NCBI RefSeq assembly: GCF_013114545.1 | Contig: NZ_VTXI01000021.1 | Location: 1 to 64,000, forward strand | DNA from: Vibrio sp. RE86 | GTDB taxonomy: Bacteria; Pseudomonadota; Gammaproteobacteria; Enterobacterales; Vibrionaceae | Direction: 5' to 3' | DNA length: 64,000 nt | Shown: one piece after another, positions 44,865 through 54,640 of the stretch | How the letters are laid out: every line of letters begins with the position of its first letter | How positions within the stretch are numbered: the stretch's first letter is position 1 | The notes under the pieces: generated by a model | Database searches by the model: none | The model's input: the letters and a program-made list of their open reading frames with translations, nothing else | Told to the model about the DNA's origin: nothing | Program-made: the position numbers and the translations under genes

Positions 44865-47225
44865 CTATTTTCTCAACGCATTCAGTTTCGCTTGCGCAAT
44901 ACCAAATATCGTATCAATCGGATAGCTGCCTTCATCACTCGGCGTGCCAGCAGGTTTGCCAGTAAATAGTTCTATGGCCTCGGTCACGTGCTCAATCGCC
45001 CAGATGTGGAACTCACCTTTTTCAACCGCTTTAACCACGTCAGGACGCAGCATTAAATTGTGCATGTTCGAACGTGGAATAATGACACCTTGAGAATCGG
45101 TGCGACCTTTGATTTCACACACATCGAAGAAGCCTTCGATTTTTTCGTTCACACCACCAATAGGTTGAGACTCACCAAATTGGTTCATAGAACCGGTAAT
45201 GGCTATGTCTTGGCGGTTTGGCTGCTTAGAAAATGCGGAAACAACGGCACAAAATTCAGCCATACTCGCACTATCACCATCGACACCGCCATAAGATTGT
45301 TCAAATGTAATCGTTGTACTGAGGGGAACTTTCGCCGTCTTACCAAACACTGAGGACAGATAAGCGGTCAGAATCATCACCCCTTTAGAGTGAATACTGC
45401 CACCGAGATCAACACTACGTTCGATGTCGATCACTTCACCTTCACCGTAACAGGTGGTCGCAGTAATTCGATTTGGCGCACCGAACATATACTCACTGGT
45501 ACTAAGTACAGAAAGCGCATTCACTTGGCCAACCGCTTCACCATGGGTATGAATAAGCGTTGTACCGTTGATAAAGCTTTCCATGACGCTATCTTTAAGT
45601 CGGCTCACTCGAAGCTCTTGATTCGACAGCGCTTCTTCAACATGACTAGAACGAATCATGTTCGAGTTTGCTTGCCTTGCAACGTAGTTCGACTCTCGCA
45701 AAAGGTTGGCGATATTGGCAGAGTGAAGCGAGATCTTTGTTTGATCGCCTGCCAGTCTGGAGCTGTGTTCAATAATCCGTGCGATTGCTTTTCTATCACA
45801 GTGCAACATGCCATTGTCGTTGACCACACTCGAGATAAACTTAGCGTATTGAAGCTCTGAATCTGGATTGCGTTTCATCTCGTCTTCAAAGTCAGCCGTC
45901 ACTCGGAATAGCTCGCTAAATTCCGGATCGTAGTGTTGCAGTAGTTGGTAAGTACGATAGTCGCCAAAGAGGATGATCTTCACATCTAATGGAATCGCTT
46001 CAGGATCAAGAGAGACCGTACCCGTCAATGTCACCTCTTTTTCTAATGAGGTAAAACTTAACTGACGCGCTCTTAACGCACGTTTAAGCCCATCCCATAC
46101 ATAAGGTTGTTCAAGTACCTTTTGAGCGTCCATAAGTAGCACACCGCCATTCGCTTTGTGCAGGCTACCAGGGCGGATCAGTGAGAAATCCGTAAACACA
46201 GTACCTTTAAACGTTGCCGTCTCAATATAGCCAAACAATGTGTGATAGTTTGGGTTCTCTTCTACAACAATCGGGAACTCATCGCTCTTACGGCTTACAA
46301 GCACGTTAACCTTGTAACGTCGTGGCAATTTTTTATCAAGTGATGCTGTCGCCGCTTCGCCCTGCTCTGCACTCTGTTCCAAAAATATATCGGCATTCTC
46401 GACGATATCGGCTTGCAACTCGGTCAAGTAACTCTTGATTACCGGATAACCTGAGTAATCCTTTTTCAGCTGTTTGATAAAGTGCGTAATAACGTCCAAC
46501 GTCACTTCATCATTGAGCTTCTTGATTTTCTCACTGTACGCTTCTTCCCACTCGGTCAGCTGACGAACCATATTGCGCAATTGAACTTCGAGGTCGTCGA
46601 TTGCTTCGCCGAACTCCTCTTGCTCTTTTTTGCTCAGCTCATCAAATGACTCTTCACTGTGCAGCTCTTCACCATTCATTGCGACGAACTGATAGTCACC
46701 TTGAGTAGTAATCGTCAGGCTAATCCCTTTGGTTTTGGCGTCTTTAGTGATCAGTGCTAGCTCAGCTTCTTGCTTGGCTGCCAACTGATTCTTCAGCTTG
46801 TCAGCACGGCTGTAGTAAAGCTCGTTATCAAACGCCAATGGCATAGCGTTAACAAGTTTGGACATCAGCTTTTCGATATCTTGCTTAAGCTTGCTACCGA
46901 CTCCACAAGGCAACTTAAGAACTCGTGGTGTTCTAATATCTTCAAAATTTGCAACATAGCACCAGTCGTAAAGTGCCTGCGCGTCGTGCTGATGACGATT
47001 AAGGTAGCGTAAAATCATCGTGCGCTTACCAAGGCCATTTTGCCCGATAGCGTAGATGTTATAGCCTTTCTCTTTAATCGACATCGCAAACTCTACTGCT
47101 TTTTGAGCTCGCTCTTGACCGACAATTTCATCGATAGGCGGCAACTCTTTAGTAGACTTGCTTTCTAATTTTTCTAGTTCAGCTGCTAGGTATAGCTGAT
47201 TGGCATCAAGTCTTTGAATCGTCAT
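44865..47225 (-). CDS. Lon-family ATP-dependent protease (YcbZ/LonH-like, long form)
   Basis: The ATG at 47225 follows AAGGAT. The 786-residue protein has an N-terminal nucleotide-binding region (VGQERAQKAVEFAMSIK and a Walker-like GQNGLGKRTMILRYL), a long central coiled-coil insert (about 150-300), an AAA part (NGGVLLMDAQKVLEQPYVWD) and a C-terminal Lon protease domain with Ser in GDSASMAEF and Lys in IGGVNEKIEG. The dyad is intact. It is a relative of archaeal LonB and YcbZ proteases, with cytoplasmic substrates unknown. Confidence 0.87.
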   Translation of the reverse strand: MTIQRLDANQLYLAAELEKLESKSTKELPPIDEIVGQERAQKAVEFAMSIKEKGYNIYAIGQNGLGKRTMILRYLNRHQHDAQALYDWCYVANFEDIRTPRVLKLPCGVGSKLKQDIEKLMSKLVNAMPLAFDNELYYSRADKLKNQLAAKQEAELALITKDAKTKGISLTITTQGDYQFVAMNGEELHSEESFDELSKKEQEEFGEAIDDLEVQLRNMVRQLTEWEEAYSEKIKKLNDEVTLDVITHFIKQLKKDYSGYPVIKSYLTELQADIVENADIFLEQSAEQGEAATASLDKKLPRRYKVNVLVSRKSDEFPIVVEENPNYHTLFGYIETATFKGTVFTDFSLIRPGSLHKANGGVLLMDAQKVLEQPYVWDGLKRALRARQLSFTSLEKEVTLTGTVSLDPEAIPLDVKIILFGDYRTYQLLQHYDPEFSELFRVTADFEDEMKRNPDSELQYAKFISSVVNDNGMLHCDRKAIARIIEHSSRLAGDQTKISLHSANIANLLRESNYVARQANSNMIRSSHVEEALSNQELRVSRLKDSVMESFINGTTLIHTHGEAVGQVNALSVLSTSEYMFGAPNRITATTCYGEGEVIDIERSVDLGGSIHSKGVMILTAYLSSVFGKTAKVPLSTTITFEQSYGGVDGDSASMAEFCAVVSAFSKQPNRQDIAITGSMNQFGESQPIGGVNEKIEGFFDVCEIKGRTDSQGVIIPRSNMHNLMLRPDVVKAVEKGEFHIWAIEHVTEAIELFTGKPAGTPSDEGSYPIDTIFGIAQAKLNALRK

Positions 47226-47427
47226 CACTCTATCCTTGTGTTTTTCTATCTTGCCCTTAGTTTAGGCCAGAATTATTTAGATTTTAGTGACTTACAACCA
47301 GAACACGTTCAAGTGATTACTTTTTACACAAAATCATCTTAATATCACTTTTAAATGATAATTATTTGCATTGGTTAATAAATTGCATTTAAATAGTGGC
47401 CTCAAATGGTGAGCGGAGTATTTGAAC

Positions 47428-47922
47428 ATGGAACTGCAACAATGTTGGGCACATTATCTAAAAGCTGAGCAATTGTTAGAACAAGGGCACTGGCCAGAGG
47501 CGCATTACTTATACGATCAAGTCTTAAACCATCTCCCTGGGCACCTGCAATCCGCCCTCTCTTCAACCGATACTAAACCATGTCAATTTAGCTGCTTAGT
47601 AACAGGGCTACGTGATGCTGCGGTTTCTCAGTCAGAGATACTGAACAAGATGGGCCAACAGCAAGAAGCGTTCAACCTCCTCAATCAAACCTATGCACAT
47701 CTGCAATTTGTGTCGATTGAAACGTTCGACTTGGTTCAAGCAACCCAACACATTATTCATAACCAGTGCGAAGACTTACTCCGTCATATTGGGGCTTTTT
47801 GTAATGCCCAAAGAAGCGCACAGTGGATGCTTGAGTTCGAACATGTCCAGAAAGCCCACCATTACTTTTCTACCTTGAAACAACACAATGCGGTTATGGA
47901 AAGCGCACACATAATAAATTAA
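47428..47922 (+). CDS. Hypothetical helical-repeat protein upstream of the ABC ATPase
   Basis: The ATG at 47428 has GGAG upstream and gives 164 residues. The sequence is helical throughout; the first 40 residues (HYLKAEQLLEQGHWPEAHYLYDQVL) look like a TPR pair, with several Cys and His later. It ends 12 nt before the ABC ATPase start, so the two are probably co-transcribed. I do not recognise a named family. Confidence 0.7.
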   Translation: MELQQCWAHYLKAEQLLEQGHWPEAHYLYDQVLNHLPGHLQSALSSTDTKPCQFSCLVTGLRDAAVSQSEILNKMGQQQEAFNLLNQTYAHLQFVSIETFDLVQATQHIIHNQCEDLLRHIGAFCNAQRSAQWMLEFEHVQKAHHYFSTLKQHNAVMESAHIIN

Positions 47923-47934
47923 TAAGGAAATACA

Positions 47935-49557
47935 ATGTCACAGATGCCAATCCTTTCAGTTCGCGAGCTATCGGTCAGCTTTACCACAAACGATGGTATT
48001 GTTGATGCCGTGAAGGAAGTCAGTTTTGATCTGTTTAAAGGTGAAACACTGGCAATTGTTGGTGAATCAGGAAGTGGTAAATCGGTATCAACCAACGCCT
48101 TGATGCAGCTATTGCCGAACAATGCCATCGTTCACCCTAGAGCTGAAATTGAGTTCGAAGGTAAGCAACTACTTGATCTGACAGAAAAGGAGATGCAGTC
48201 CATTCGAGGTGACCGAATTGGCATGATCTTCCAAGAACCAATGACCTCTCTCAACCCATACATGAGAGTCGGCATTCAAGTTGCCGAGGCCATTATGTGT
48301 CACCGAAGCGTCACACGTAGCCAAGCGAAAGAGAAGGTATTAGAGCTATTTGATCTTGTTCACCTACCGAACCCACAACAAGCTTATACCAAGTATCCCC
48401 ACGAATTTTCTGGCGGTCAGTTGCAGCGCATTATGATCGCAATGGCGCTCATTAACGAACCTGATATTTTGATTGCCGATGAACCGACTACCGCTTTGGA
48501 CGTAACGGTACAAGCGGAGGTCCTCAACCTGATCAAAGAGATTCAAGCTAAAATGGGGATGTCGATCCTCTTTATTACTCATGATTTAGGTGTCGTTAAA
48601 CACCTTGCTGATCGCGTAATTGTGATGTGTAAAGGAGACGTGGTTGAAGAAGGAGAGTGTGACGCGCTTTTTGCCGATCCGCAGCATGAATACACCCAAA
48701 TGCTCATCAACTCGATACCAAAAGGCAGTAAGAGCCCTATTGAAGACTCCGCTCCTGCCCTACTTAAAGCTGACGATATTCGCGTTAAGTTTCTTATTAA
48801 GTCACACTTTATGGCGAAGCATAACCAATACTTTGAAGCCGTGAAAGGTATCTCTCTAGAACTTAAGCAAGGTGAAACACTCGGTATTGTTGGCGAATCT
48901 GGTTCAGGGAAGTCGACGTTAGGGCGCGCCTTAATCGGTCTTCTTCCTTCTACTGGGCATATTGAGTTTAAAGGGCAATCGCTCAATCAACTTTCAGATA
49001 AACAGCGTTTTAAACTTAAGAAAGACATTCAGATGGTGTTCCAAGATCCTTATGGTTCACTTTCCCCTCGGATGACTGTTGGCGATATCATCACTGAAGG
49101 TCTGACCGTTCATCAGCCTCACCTTTCGCGTCAGGAACGTATGGTAAGAGCAAGAACCGCACTAGAAGAAGTTCGTTTAGATCCTCACTCGATCAACCGC
49201 TATCCACACGAGTTCTCGGGTGGGCAACGTCAGCGTATCGCTATTGCTAGAGCTCTGATTCTTGAACCATCTTTCATCTTACTGGATGAACCAACTTCTG
49301 CGCTTGATCGATCAGTCCAGCTCACTGTGATAGAGCTACTGAAAGATATTCAGAAGAAACACAACATCGGCTTTTTGTTTATCAGTCACGATTTAAGTGT
49401 CGTAAAAGCGCTCTCCGATCGCGTGTTGGTGATGCAGAAAGGCGAAGTCATGGAACAAGGCAGTGCAGAAGAGATTTTCCACAACCCTCAAAGTGATTAC
49501 ACGAAAAAGCTCATCGCAGCGTCATTTGAACTAGAAGAAGAGACAGAAGCTGCCTAA
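47935..49557 (+). CDS. Peptide/nickel-type ABC transporter, fused double ATPase (YejF-like)
   Basis: This 540-residue protein carries two ABC domains. The first has Walker A GESGSGKS (about 43), signature FSGGQLQR and Walker B LIADEPTTALD; the second has GESGSGKST (about 320), signature FSGGQRQR and Walker B LLDEPTSALD. The two halves correspond to DppD and DppF and are fused as in YejF, the ATPase of the microcin C/oligopeptide importer. No permease or binding-protein gene is beside it. A strong terminator follows. Confidence 0.88.
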   Translation: MSQMPILSVRELSVSFTTNDGIVDAVKEVSFDLFKGETLAIVGESGSGKSVSTNALMQLLPNNAIVHPRAEIEFEGKQLLDLTEKEMQSIRGDRIGMIFQEPMTSLNPYMRVGIQVAEAIMCHRSVTRSQAKEKVLELFDLVHLPNPQQAYTKYPHEFSGGQLQRIMIAMALINEPDILIADEPTTALDVTVQAEVLNLIKEIQAKMGMSILFITHDLGVVKHLADRVIVMCKGDVVEEGECDALFADPQHEYTQMLINSIPKGSKSPIEDSAPALLKADDIRVKFLIKSHFMAKHNQYFEAVKGISLELKQGETLGIVGESGSGKSTLGRALIGLLPSTGHIEFKGQSLNQLSDKQRFKLKKDIQMVFQDPYGSLSPRMTVGDIITEGLTVHQPHLSRQERMVRARTALEEVRLDPHSINRYPHEFSGGQRQRIAIARALILEPSFILLDEPTSALDRSVQLTVIELLKDIQKKHNIGFLFISHDLSVVKALSDRVLVMQKGEVMEQGSAEEIFHNPQSDYTKKLIAASFELEEETEAA

Positions 49558-49594
49558 GCTTATAACTCGTTCGGTTTGGCCGCCGACCCTAAAG

Positions 49595-49620
49595 CCGACG
49601 CATGGAAGCGTCGGTTTTTT
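49595..49620 (+). terminator. Terminator of the ABC ATPase gene
   Basis: The stem ccgacgc / gcgtcgg with a six-base loop is followed by six Ts. Confidence 0.85.
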
Positions 49621-49701
49621 TATAAACATTTTCTGTACCCTCTTGATATACAGTCAATCATACCGTAAATTGGTATTAAGATCGGATATCAGGAGTCTAT
49701 T

Positions 49702-50454
49702 GTGGAAACTACCCTCGCCAAGGAACAGGTGGCTTCATCAGAAAGCAATCCTATTCAACAAAATCAGAACAACAGTAATAGCAAAGACAATTCATCAGAG
49801 ACAATCGTTACAGGTATTGAAGCATTTAAAACACTGACAACTCAAAGTCAGTTACTTCTGTCCATCTTCCACCCTACCGGTACTTCCATTCGATGCAAAA
49901 GTACGTTGATCGGATCCGCGTTTAATAAAGTGCTCGTTATTGAGCAGCCTGAAGGTATCCCTGAACAAGATACGGCAAGGTTTATGCGGCGAGGTTTCAA
50001 AATAAAGGGAATGTATCGGAATGAAACGGAAGGCACCGCCTTATATTTTAGGTCTACCTTTCTTGAAACCACACAACTAAATCGAAAAAATGTTTTTATG
50101 ATTGAGCTTCCTAGAACAGCGGTGATCCAGCGTATGGACCAAATTCAACGCAAGGTAAAGTTGAATGAACGAGTGCTTATTGACCGCGACCCTAAAAAAA
50201 TTGAAGCCACAGTCACCAACCTATCATCTAAAGGTTGCCAATTGCGTATCCCACGTAAGTTGAGCTATTTCGACGTTAACGAAGTACTGACTTTACATTT
50301 TTGCGATATCGAAACAGAACCGCTTTCAGGTGAACTGAAAAATGTAATGGTCACCACGAATCACTACTATTACGGCATAATGTTTGACGAGCAAACGCAG
50401 TCCCATGCTGAAGAGTTAGTCAACGCATTGGAGCAAAAGCAAAGTGAAAACTAA
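49702..50454 (+). CDS. PilZ-domain protein
   Basis: This 250-residue protein starts at GTG with AGGAG seven bases before. After a low-complexity Asn/Gln/Ser-rich start (about 1-35) comes a YcgR-N-like region (about 40-135) and a C-terminal PilZ domain with the NLSSKGCQLRIP motif (N-x-S-x-x-G form, about 172). The RxxxR motif is degenerate: QRKVKLNER lacks the second Arg at the right spacing. It may bind c-di-GMP weakly or not at all. Its stop overlaps the stop of the convergent lysR-type gene by 4 nt. Confidence 0.75.
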   Translation: METTLAKEQVASSESNPIQQNQNNSNSKDNSSETIVTGIEAFKTLTTQSQLLLSIFHPTGTSIRCKSTLIGSAFNKVLVIEQPEGIPEQDTARFMRRGFKIKGMYRNETEGTALYFRSTFLETTQLNRKNVFMIELPRTAVIQRMDQIQRKVKLNERVLIDRDPKKIEATVTNLSSKGCQLRIPRKLSYFDVNEVLTLHFCDIETEPLSGELKNVMVTTNHYYYGIMFDEQTQSHAEELVNALEQKQSEN

Positions 50455-51350
50455 AAATAGTGTGAGATGGTTAAGTATCTTGTGCGTATATGCTCGATGA
50501 GCAATTTCACTTTGTTTGGTGGCTGTCGAGTGAATGGGTATACCGCATAGATACCTAACCTCTTTCCCACTTGCTCAGGAAATAGATCGACCAACTGTCC
50601 ACTTCGAATGTCGTGATACACCAAACATCTTGGCACGTAAGCGATACCATAGCCGCCCAAGGCCGCTTTTCTTAGCGCTGTTGCATTATCCGTTGAAAAA
50701 GAGCCAGACACTTTAACGATGTAGTTTTCGCTCTCTGACTTGAACTCCCACTCACTCGCCCCTGTTGTCTGATACGCGTACTGTAGACAGTTGTGCAGCA
50801 CTAAGTCTTTCGGCTCTTTCGGCTTACTGTTTCGCGCAATATAAGCGGGAGAAGCGCAAACTACCCACTGGGAATCCAGTATATGACGAGCGATTAAGCT
50901 GGAGTCCTCTAAATACCCAGTACGGATAACAAGGTCATAACCCCCATCCACAAGATCGACAAACTTGTTATCAAGCGACATATCGACCGAAAGCCCTGGA
51001 TGTTGATGACAAAATTCAGCAACGGCATCCGCCAAAATTAAGTCCCCAGAAATCGTCGGCACCGACATTTTAATGTGACCATTCACCTCTTCACCAAAGC
51101 CTGAAACTGCATCCATAGCCTCTTGGGTGGCCTGCTTCACATTTTTGGCCCCATGCACTAAGGCCTTTCCGGCTTCAGTCAGCGTCAATTTACGCGTTGT
51201 TCGATATAATAATTGTACACCGATGTCTTCTTCTAATCGGGCGATCCTCTTGCTAACTACCGAATTTGTAAGGCTATTTAGCTCTGCAACCTTACTAAAA
51301 CTCCCCAATTCAACGACCTGAGAAAACAAGATTAAATCATCTGAACGCAT
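50451..51350 (-). CDS. LysR-family regulator divergent from lldP
   Basis: This 299-residue protein has an N-terminal helix-turn-helix (about 1-60: GSFSKVAELNSLTNSVVSKR) and a LysR substrate-binding domain (about 90-290: GHIKMSVPTISGDLILADAV, GYDLVIRTGYL). It belongs to the CrgA-like group by layout. It is divergent from lldP with about 150 nt between starts and is the likely controller of the lactate genes (inference). Confidence 0.85.
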   Translation of the reverse strand: MRSDDLILFSQVVELGSFSKVAELNSLTNSVVSKRIARLEEDIGVQLLYRTTRKLTLTEAGKALVHGAKNVKQATQEAMDAVSGFGEEVNGHIKMSVPTISGDLILADAVAEFCHQHPGLSVDMSLDNKFVDLVDGGYDLVIRTGYLEDSSLIARHILDSQWVVCASPAYIARNSKPKEPKDLVLHNCLQYAYQTTGASEWEFKSESENYIVKVSGSFSTDNATALRKAALGGYGIAYVPRCLVYHDIRSGQLVDLFPEQVGKRLGIYAVYPFTRQPPNKVKLLIEHIRTRYLTISHYF

Positions 51351-51504
51351 TGATTATGTCACTTTTGGAATTAATTATTTTCATTATTTCCCTATATTAA
51401 TAAAAAATAAAGGGGTAAATTCACCCCAAATTAACATACACGTCACAATTATAAATTCTAAGAGACTCCTAAGAGTCCATCTAAAGAATGTAAAGGACAT
51501 ACCA

Positions 51505-53196
51505 ATGAGTGAAACATTACTAGCCTTAGTGGCCTTCTCACCAATAGTGGTGGCTGCCATACTTCTCGTCGGCCTAAACTGGCCAGCCAAAAAAGCGATG
51601 CCAGTCGCATTTAGCCTAACGGTCATCATCGCGCTGTTTGCGTGGGATATGTCAACAACCCGCGTATTAGCATCAGTCTTTCAGGGCTTAGGTATCACCG
51701 TATCTGTCTTATGGATCGTATTTGGTGCCATTTTCCTACTCAATACTTTGAAACATACCGGTGCGATTTCAACCATTCGTAACGGGTTTACCAATATCTC
51801 TCCTGATAGACGTGTACAAGCGATCATTATTGCTTGGTGTTTTGGTTCCTTCATTGAAGGGGCTTCAGGCTTTGGTACTCCAGCCGCCATTGCAGCTCCA
51901 CTGCTTGTTGCGATTGGTTTCCCAGCTTTAGCCGCAGTTCTTATGGGTATGATGATCCAATCAACACCGGTATCTTTCGGTGCAGTTGGTACACCAATCA
52001 TCGTGGGCGTCAACAAAGGTCTGGATACTCACAACATCGGGGAAGCACTAGTCGCGAACGGTTCAACTTGGGACGCTTACCTTCAGCAAATCACGTCAAG
52101 TGTTGCTCTTATTCACGCTGGCGTAGGCACTCTAATTCCTGTTTTGATAGCGATGATGCTTACGCGCTTCTTCGGCAAAAAGCGCAGCTGGACTGAAGGA
52201 TTAGACATTCTGCCATTCGCACTGTTTGCTGGACTCGCATTCACGATTCCATACGCACTAACAGGTGTTTTCCTTGGCGCAGAGTTCCCTTCATTAATTG
52301 GTGGTCTGGTTGGTCTTTCAGTTGTTGTCTCTGCAGCAAAACGCGGCTTCCTAATACCCAAAAGCACTTGGGACTTTGAAGACGAGAAACTGTGGCCTGC
52401 TGAATGGCTAGGTTCTCTAAAGATCGATCTAGAAGAGACCAAAGCGAAACCAATGAGCATGGCAATGGCATGGCTACCTTATGTATTGTTAGCCGTTGTT
52501 CTAGTAGCTAGCCGCGTTAGCGCAGAGTTCAAAGACCTTCTGCGTAGCGTTAGCCTTTCGTTTAGCAACATTCTTGGTGAAGTGGGCATTAGCACTGCGA
52601 TTCAACCTCTCTACTTACCTGGCGGAATCTTAGTCTTTGTGGCACTTGTTGCGGTGCTTCTGCAATCTCGTAGTGTTTCACCACTGACAAAAGCCTTTGG
52701 TGAGTCGAGCAAGACACTGATTGGTGCAGGTTTCGTTCTTGTTTTCACTATCCCTATGGTTCGAATCTTTATCAACTCAGGCATCAATGGCGCAGACCTT
52801 GCGAGCATGCCAGTAACCACGGCTAATTTCGCTGCTGGGCTGGTTGGCGAAGCCTTCCCTGCCCTCAGTGCGACGGTCGGTGCACTTGGGGCATTTATCG
52901 CAGGTTCAAACACCGTATCGAACATGATGTTCAGTCAATTCCAATTCGAAGTGGCTCAAACACTGACAATTTCAAGTGCTGTAGTCGTTGCTCTTCAAGC
53001 CGTTGGCGCTGCAGCGGGCAACATGATTGCAATTCACAATGTGGTTGCCGCATCTGCAACCGTAGGCTTGCTTGGTCGAGAGGGTGCAACTCTACGCAAG
53101 ACCATTATCCCTACACTTTACTATCTCTTTGTTACTGGCGTAGTTGGTCTTGTAGCCATTTACGGTCTACAAATTACTGATGCGTTAATGCTTTAA
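51505..53196 (+). CDS. lldP: L-lactate permease
   Basis: This 563-residue protein has about 12-14 hydrophobic helices and the LctP family signatures GSFIEGASGFGTPAAIAAPLL (about 112) and a second, related segment near the C-terminus, AFIAGSNTVSNMMFSQFQ. The family imports lactate or glycolate with protons. An AAAGGA site precedes the ATG. The lactate dehydrogenase gene follows after 127 nt. Confidence 0.93.
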   Translation: MSETLLALVAFSPIVVAAILLVGLNWPAKKAMPVAFSLTVIIALFAWDMSTTRVLASVFQGLGITVSVLWIVFGAIFLLNTLKHTGAISTIRNGFTNISPDRRVQAIIIAWCFGSFIEGASGFGTPAAIAAPLLVAIGFPALAAVLMGMMIQSTPVSFGAVGTPIIVGVNKGLDTHNIGEALVANGSTWDAYLQQITSSVALIHAGVGTLIPVLIAMMLTRFFGKKRSWTEGLDILPFALFAGLAFTIPYALTGVFLGAEFPSLIGGLVGLSVVVSAAKRGFLIPKSTWDFEDEKLWPAEWLGSLKIDLEETKAKPMSMAMAWLPYVLLAVVLVASRVSAEFKDLLRSVSLSFSNILGEVGISTAIQPLYLPGGILVFVALVAVLLQSRSVSPLTKAFGESSKTLIGAGFVLVFTIPMVRIFINSGINGADLASMPVTTANFAAGLVGEAFPALSATVGALGAFIAGSNTVSNMMFSQFQFEVAQTLTISSAVVVALQAVGAAAGNMIAIHNVVAASATVGLLGREGATLRKTIIPTLYYLFVTGVVGLVAIYGLQITDALML

Positions 53197-53323
53197 CTTT
53201 AAAACAATCGGACGTTAATACTTCCCCGCCCTGTTTCAATAAAAATCAGGTGTATTAACGTCCCCCCTTCTATTCCCAAACCTTCATAGAAAGGTACATG
53301 CTTTATTTTGATAGGACTGAAAT

Positions 53324-54463
53324 ATGATTATCTCTGCTTCAACTGATTACCGTGCGGCAGCAAAGTCAAAGCTTCCCCCGTTCCTTTTTCACTATATCGA
53401 TGGTGGCTCTTACGGTGAGCATACGCTAAGAAAAAACACTGAAGATCTAGCGGAAATCGCTCTCAAGCAGAGAGTGCTAAACAATATGGAAGACCTAGAT
53501 CTTAGTACCGAAATCTTTGGTGAACAATTATCTATGCCTATCGCACTTGCTCCTGTCGGCTTAACAGGAATGTATGCTCGACGTGGTGAGGTGCAAGCGG
53601 CGAAAGCTGCCGAGAACAAAGGGATCCCTTTTACCATGTCTACGGTATCGGTCTGCCCAATTGAAGAAGTGGCACCAAAGCTCGAGAGACCGATGTGGTT
53701 TCAGCTCTATGTACTTAAAGACCGTGGTTTCATGAAAAACGTCCTTGAGCGCGCAAAAGCCGCAGGCGTTACCACGCTCGTATTTACTGTCGATATGCCT
53801 GTACCTGGCGCACGTTACCGCGACATGCATTCGGGGATGAGTGGTCCGAACGCCGCAGCGAGACGTGTTTTCCAAGCTATGCGTCACCCACAATGGGCCT
53901 TTGATGTGGGCCTTTTTGGCAAACCTCATGATCTTGGCAATATTTCGACCTACCGCGGTGAACCAACCAAGCTAGAAGATTACATCGGCTGGTTAGGCGC
54001 TAACTTCGACCCGTCGATCAGCTGGAAAGACCTAGAGTGGATTCGTGATTATTGGGATGGTCCAATGGTGATTAAAGGTATTTTGGATGAGCAAGACGCC
54101 AAAGACGCCGTAACATTCGGCGCCGATGGCATCGTGGTATCTAATCACGGCGGTCGACAACTTGATGGTGTACTTTCGACGGCGAAGGCTCTGCCAATGA
54201 TTGCCGACAAAGTAAAGGGAGATTTGAAAATCTTCGTAGATTCGGGGATCCGTACCGGACTAGATGTCGTTCGAATGTTAGCGCTTGGCGCAGATTGCAC
54301 CTTACTCGGACGCTCCTTCATTTATGCCCTCGCCGCCCAAGGGCAGTCAGGTGTCGAGAACCTGCTCGATCTTTATGAAAAGGAGATGCGAGTGGCAATG
54401 ACATTGACAGGTGCCAACAGTATCAGCGAGTTAAATCGAGATTCACTGGTCAATATTAAGTAA
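53324..54463 (+). CDS. lldD: FMN-dependent L-lactate dehydrogenase
   Basis: This 379-residue protein has the FMN alpha-hydroxy-acid dehydrogenase pattern: N-terminal YRAAAKSKLPPFLFHYIDGG, PIALAPVGLTGMYARRGE, the catalytic SNHGGRQLDG (about 257-266) and DSGIRTGLDVVRMLALGA. It oxidises L-lactate to pyruvate at the inner membrane and passes electrons to quinone. It lies behind lldP and is probably co-regulated. No clear terminator follows before 54634. Confidence 0.95.
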   Translation: MIISASTDYRAAAKSKLPPFLFHYIDGGSYGEHTLRKNTEDLAEIALKQRVLNNMEDLDLSTEIFGEQLSMPIALAPVGLTGMYARRGEVQAAKAAENKGIPFTMSTVSVCPIEEVAPKLERPMWFQLYVLKDRGFMKNVLERAKAAGVTTLVFTVDMPVPGARYRDMHSGMSGPNAAARRVFQAMRHPQWAFDVGLFGKPHDLGNISTYRGEPTKLEDYIGWLGANFDPSISWKDLEWIRDYWDGPMVIKGILDEQDAKDAVTFGADGIVVSNHGGRQLDGVLSTAKALPMIADKVKGDLKIFVDSGIRTGLDVVRMLALGADCTLLGRSFIYALAAQGQSGVENLLDLYEKEMRVAMTLTGANSISELNRDSLVNIK

Positions 54464-54640
54464 ATTCTGAAGAAGTAAGTAAAGCCGTAGAATAGCGAAG
54501 GCAGTAATAATAATTTAGAGAGAGTATGTAACTAATGGATGGTTCCATTCGATCCTAGTCGCAACTCTCTCTGATTTATGCCAAAAGCGTGTTACAAGGG
54601 GTAATAATTTATTTATTCGATTGACCCAAAAGGAATGGCT

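Noticed and set aside
45060..45860. Plus-strand ORFs of 97 and 156 codons
   Set aside because: They are antisense to the conserved Lon-family protease and have no recognisable domain or ribosome site.
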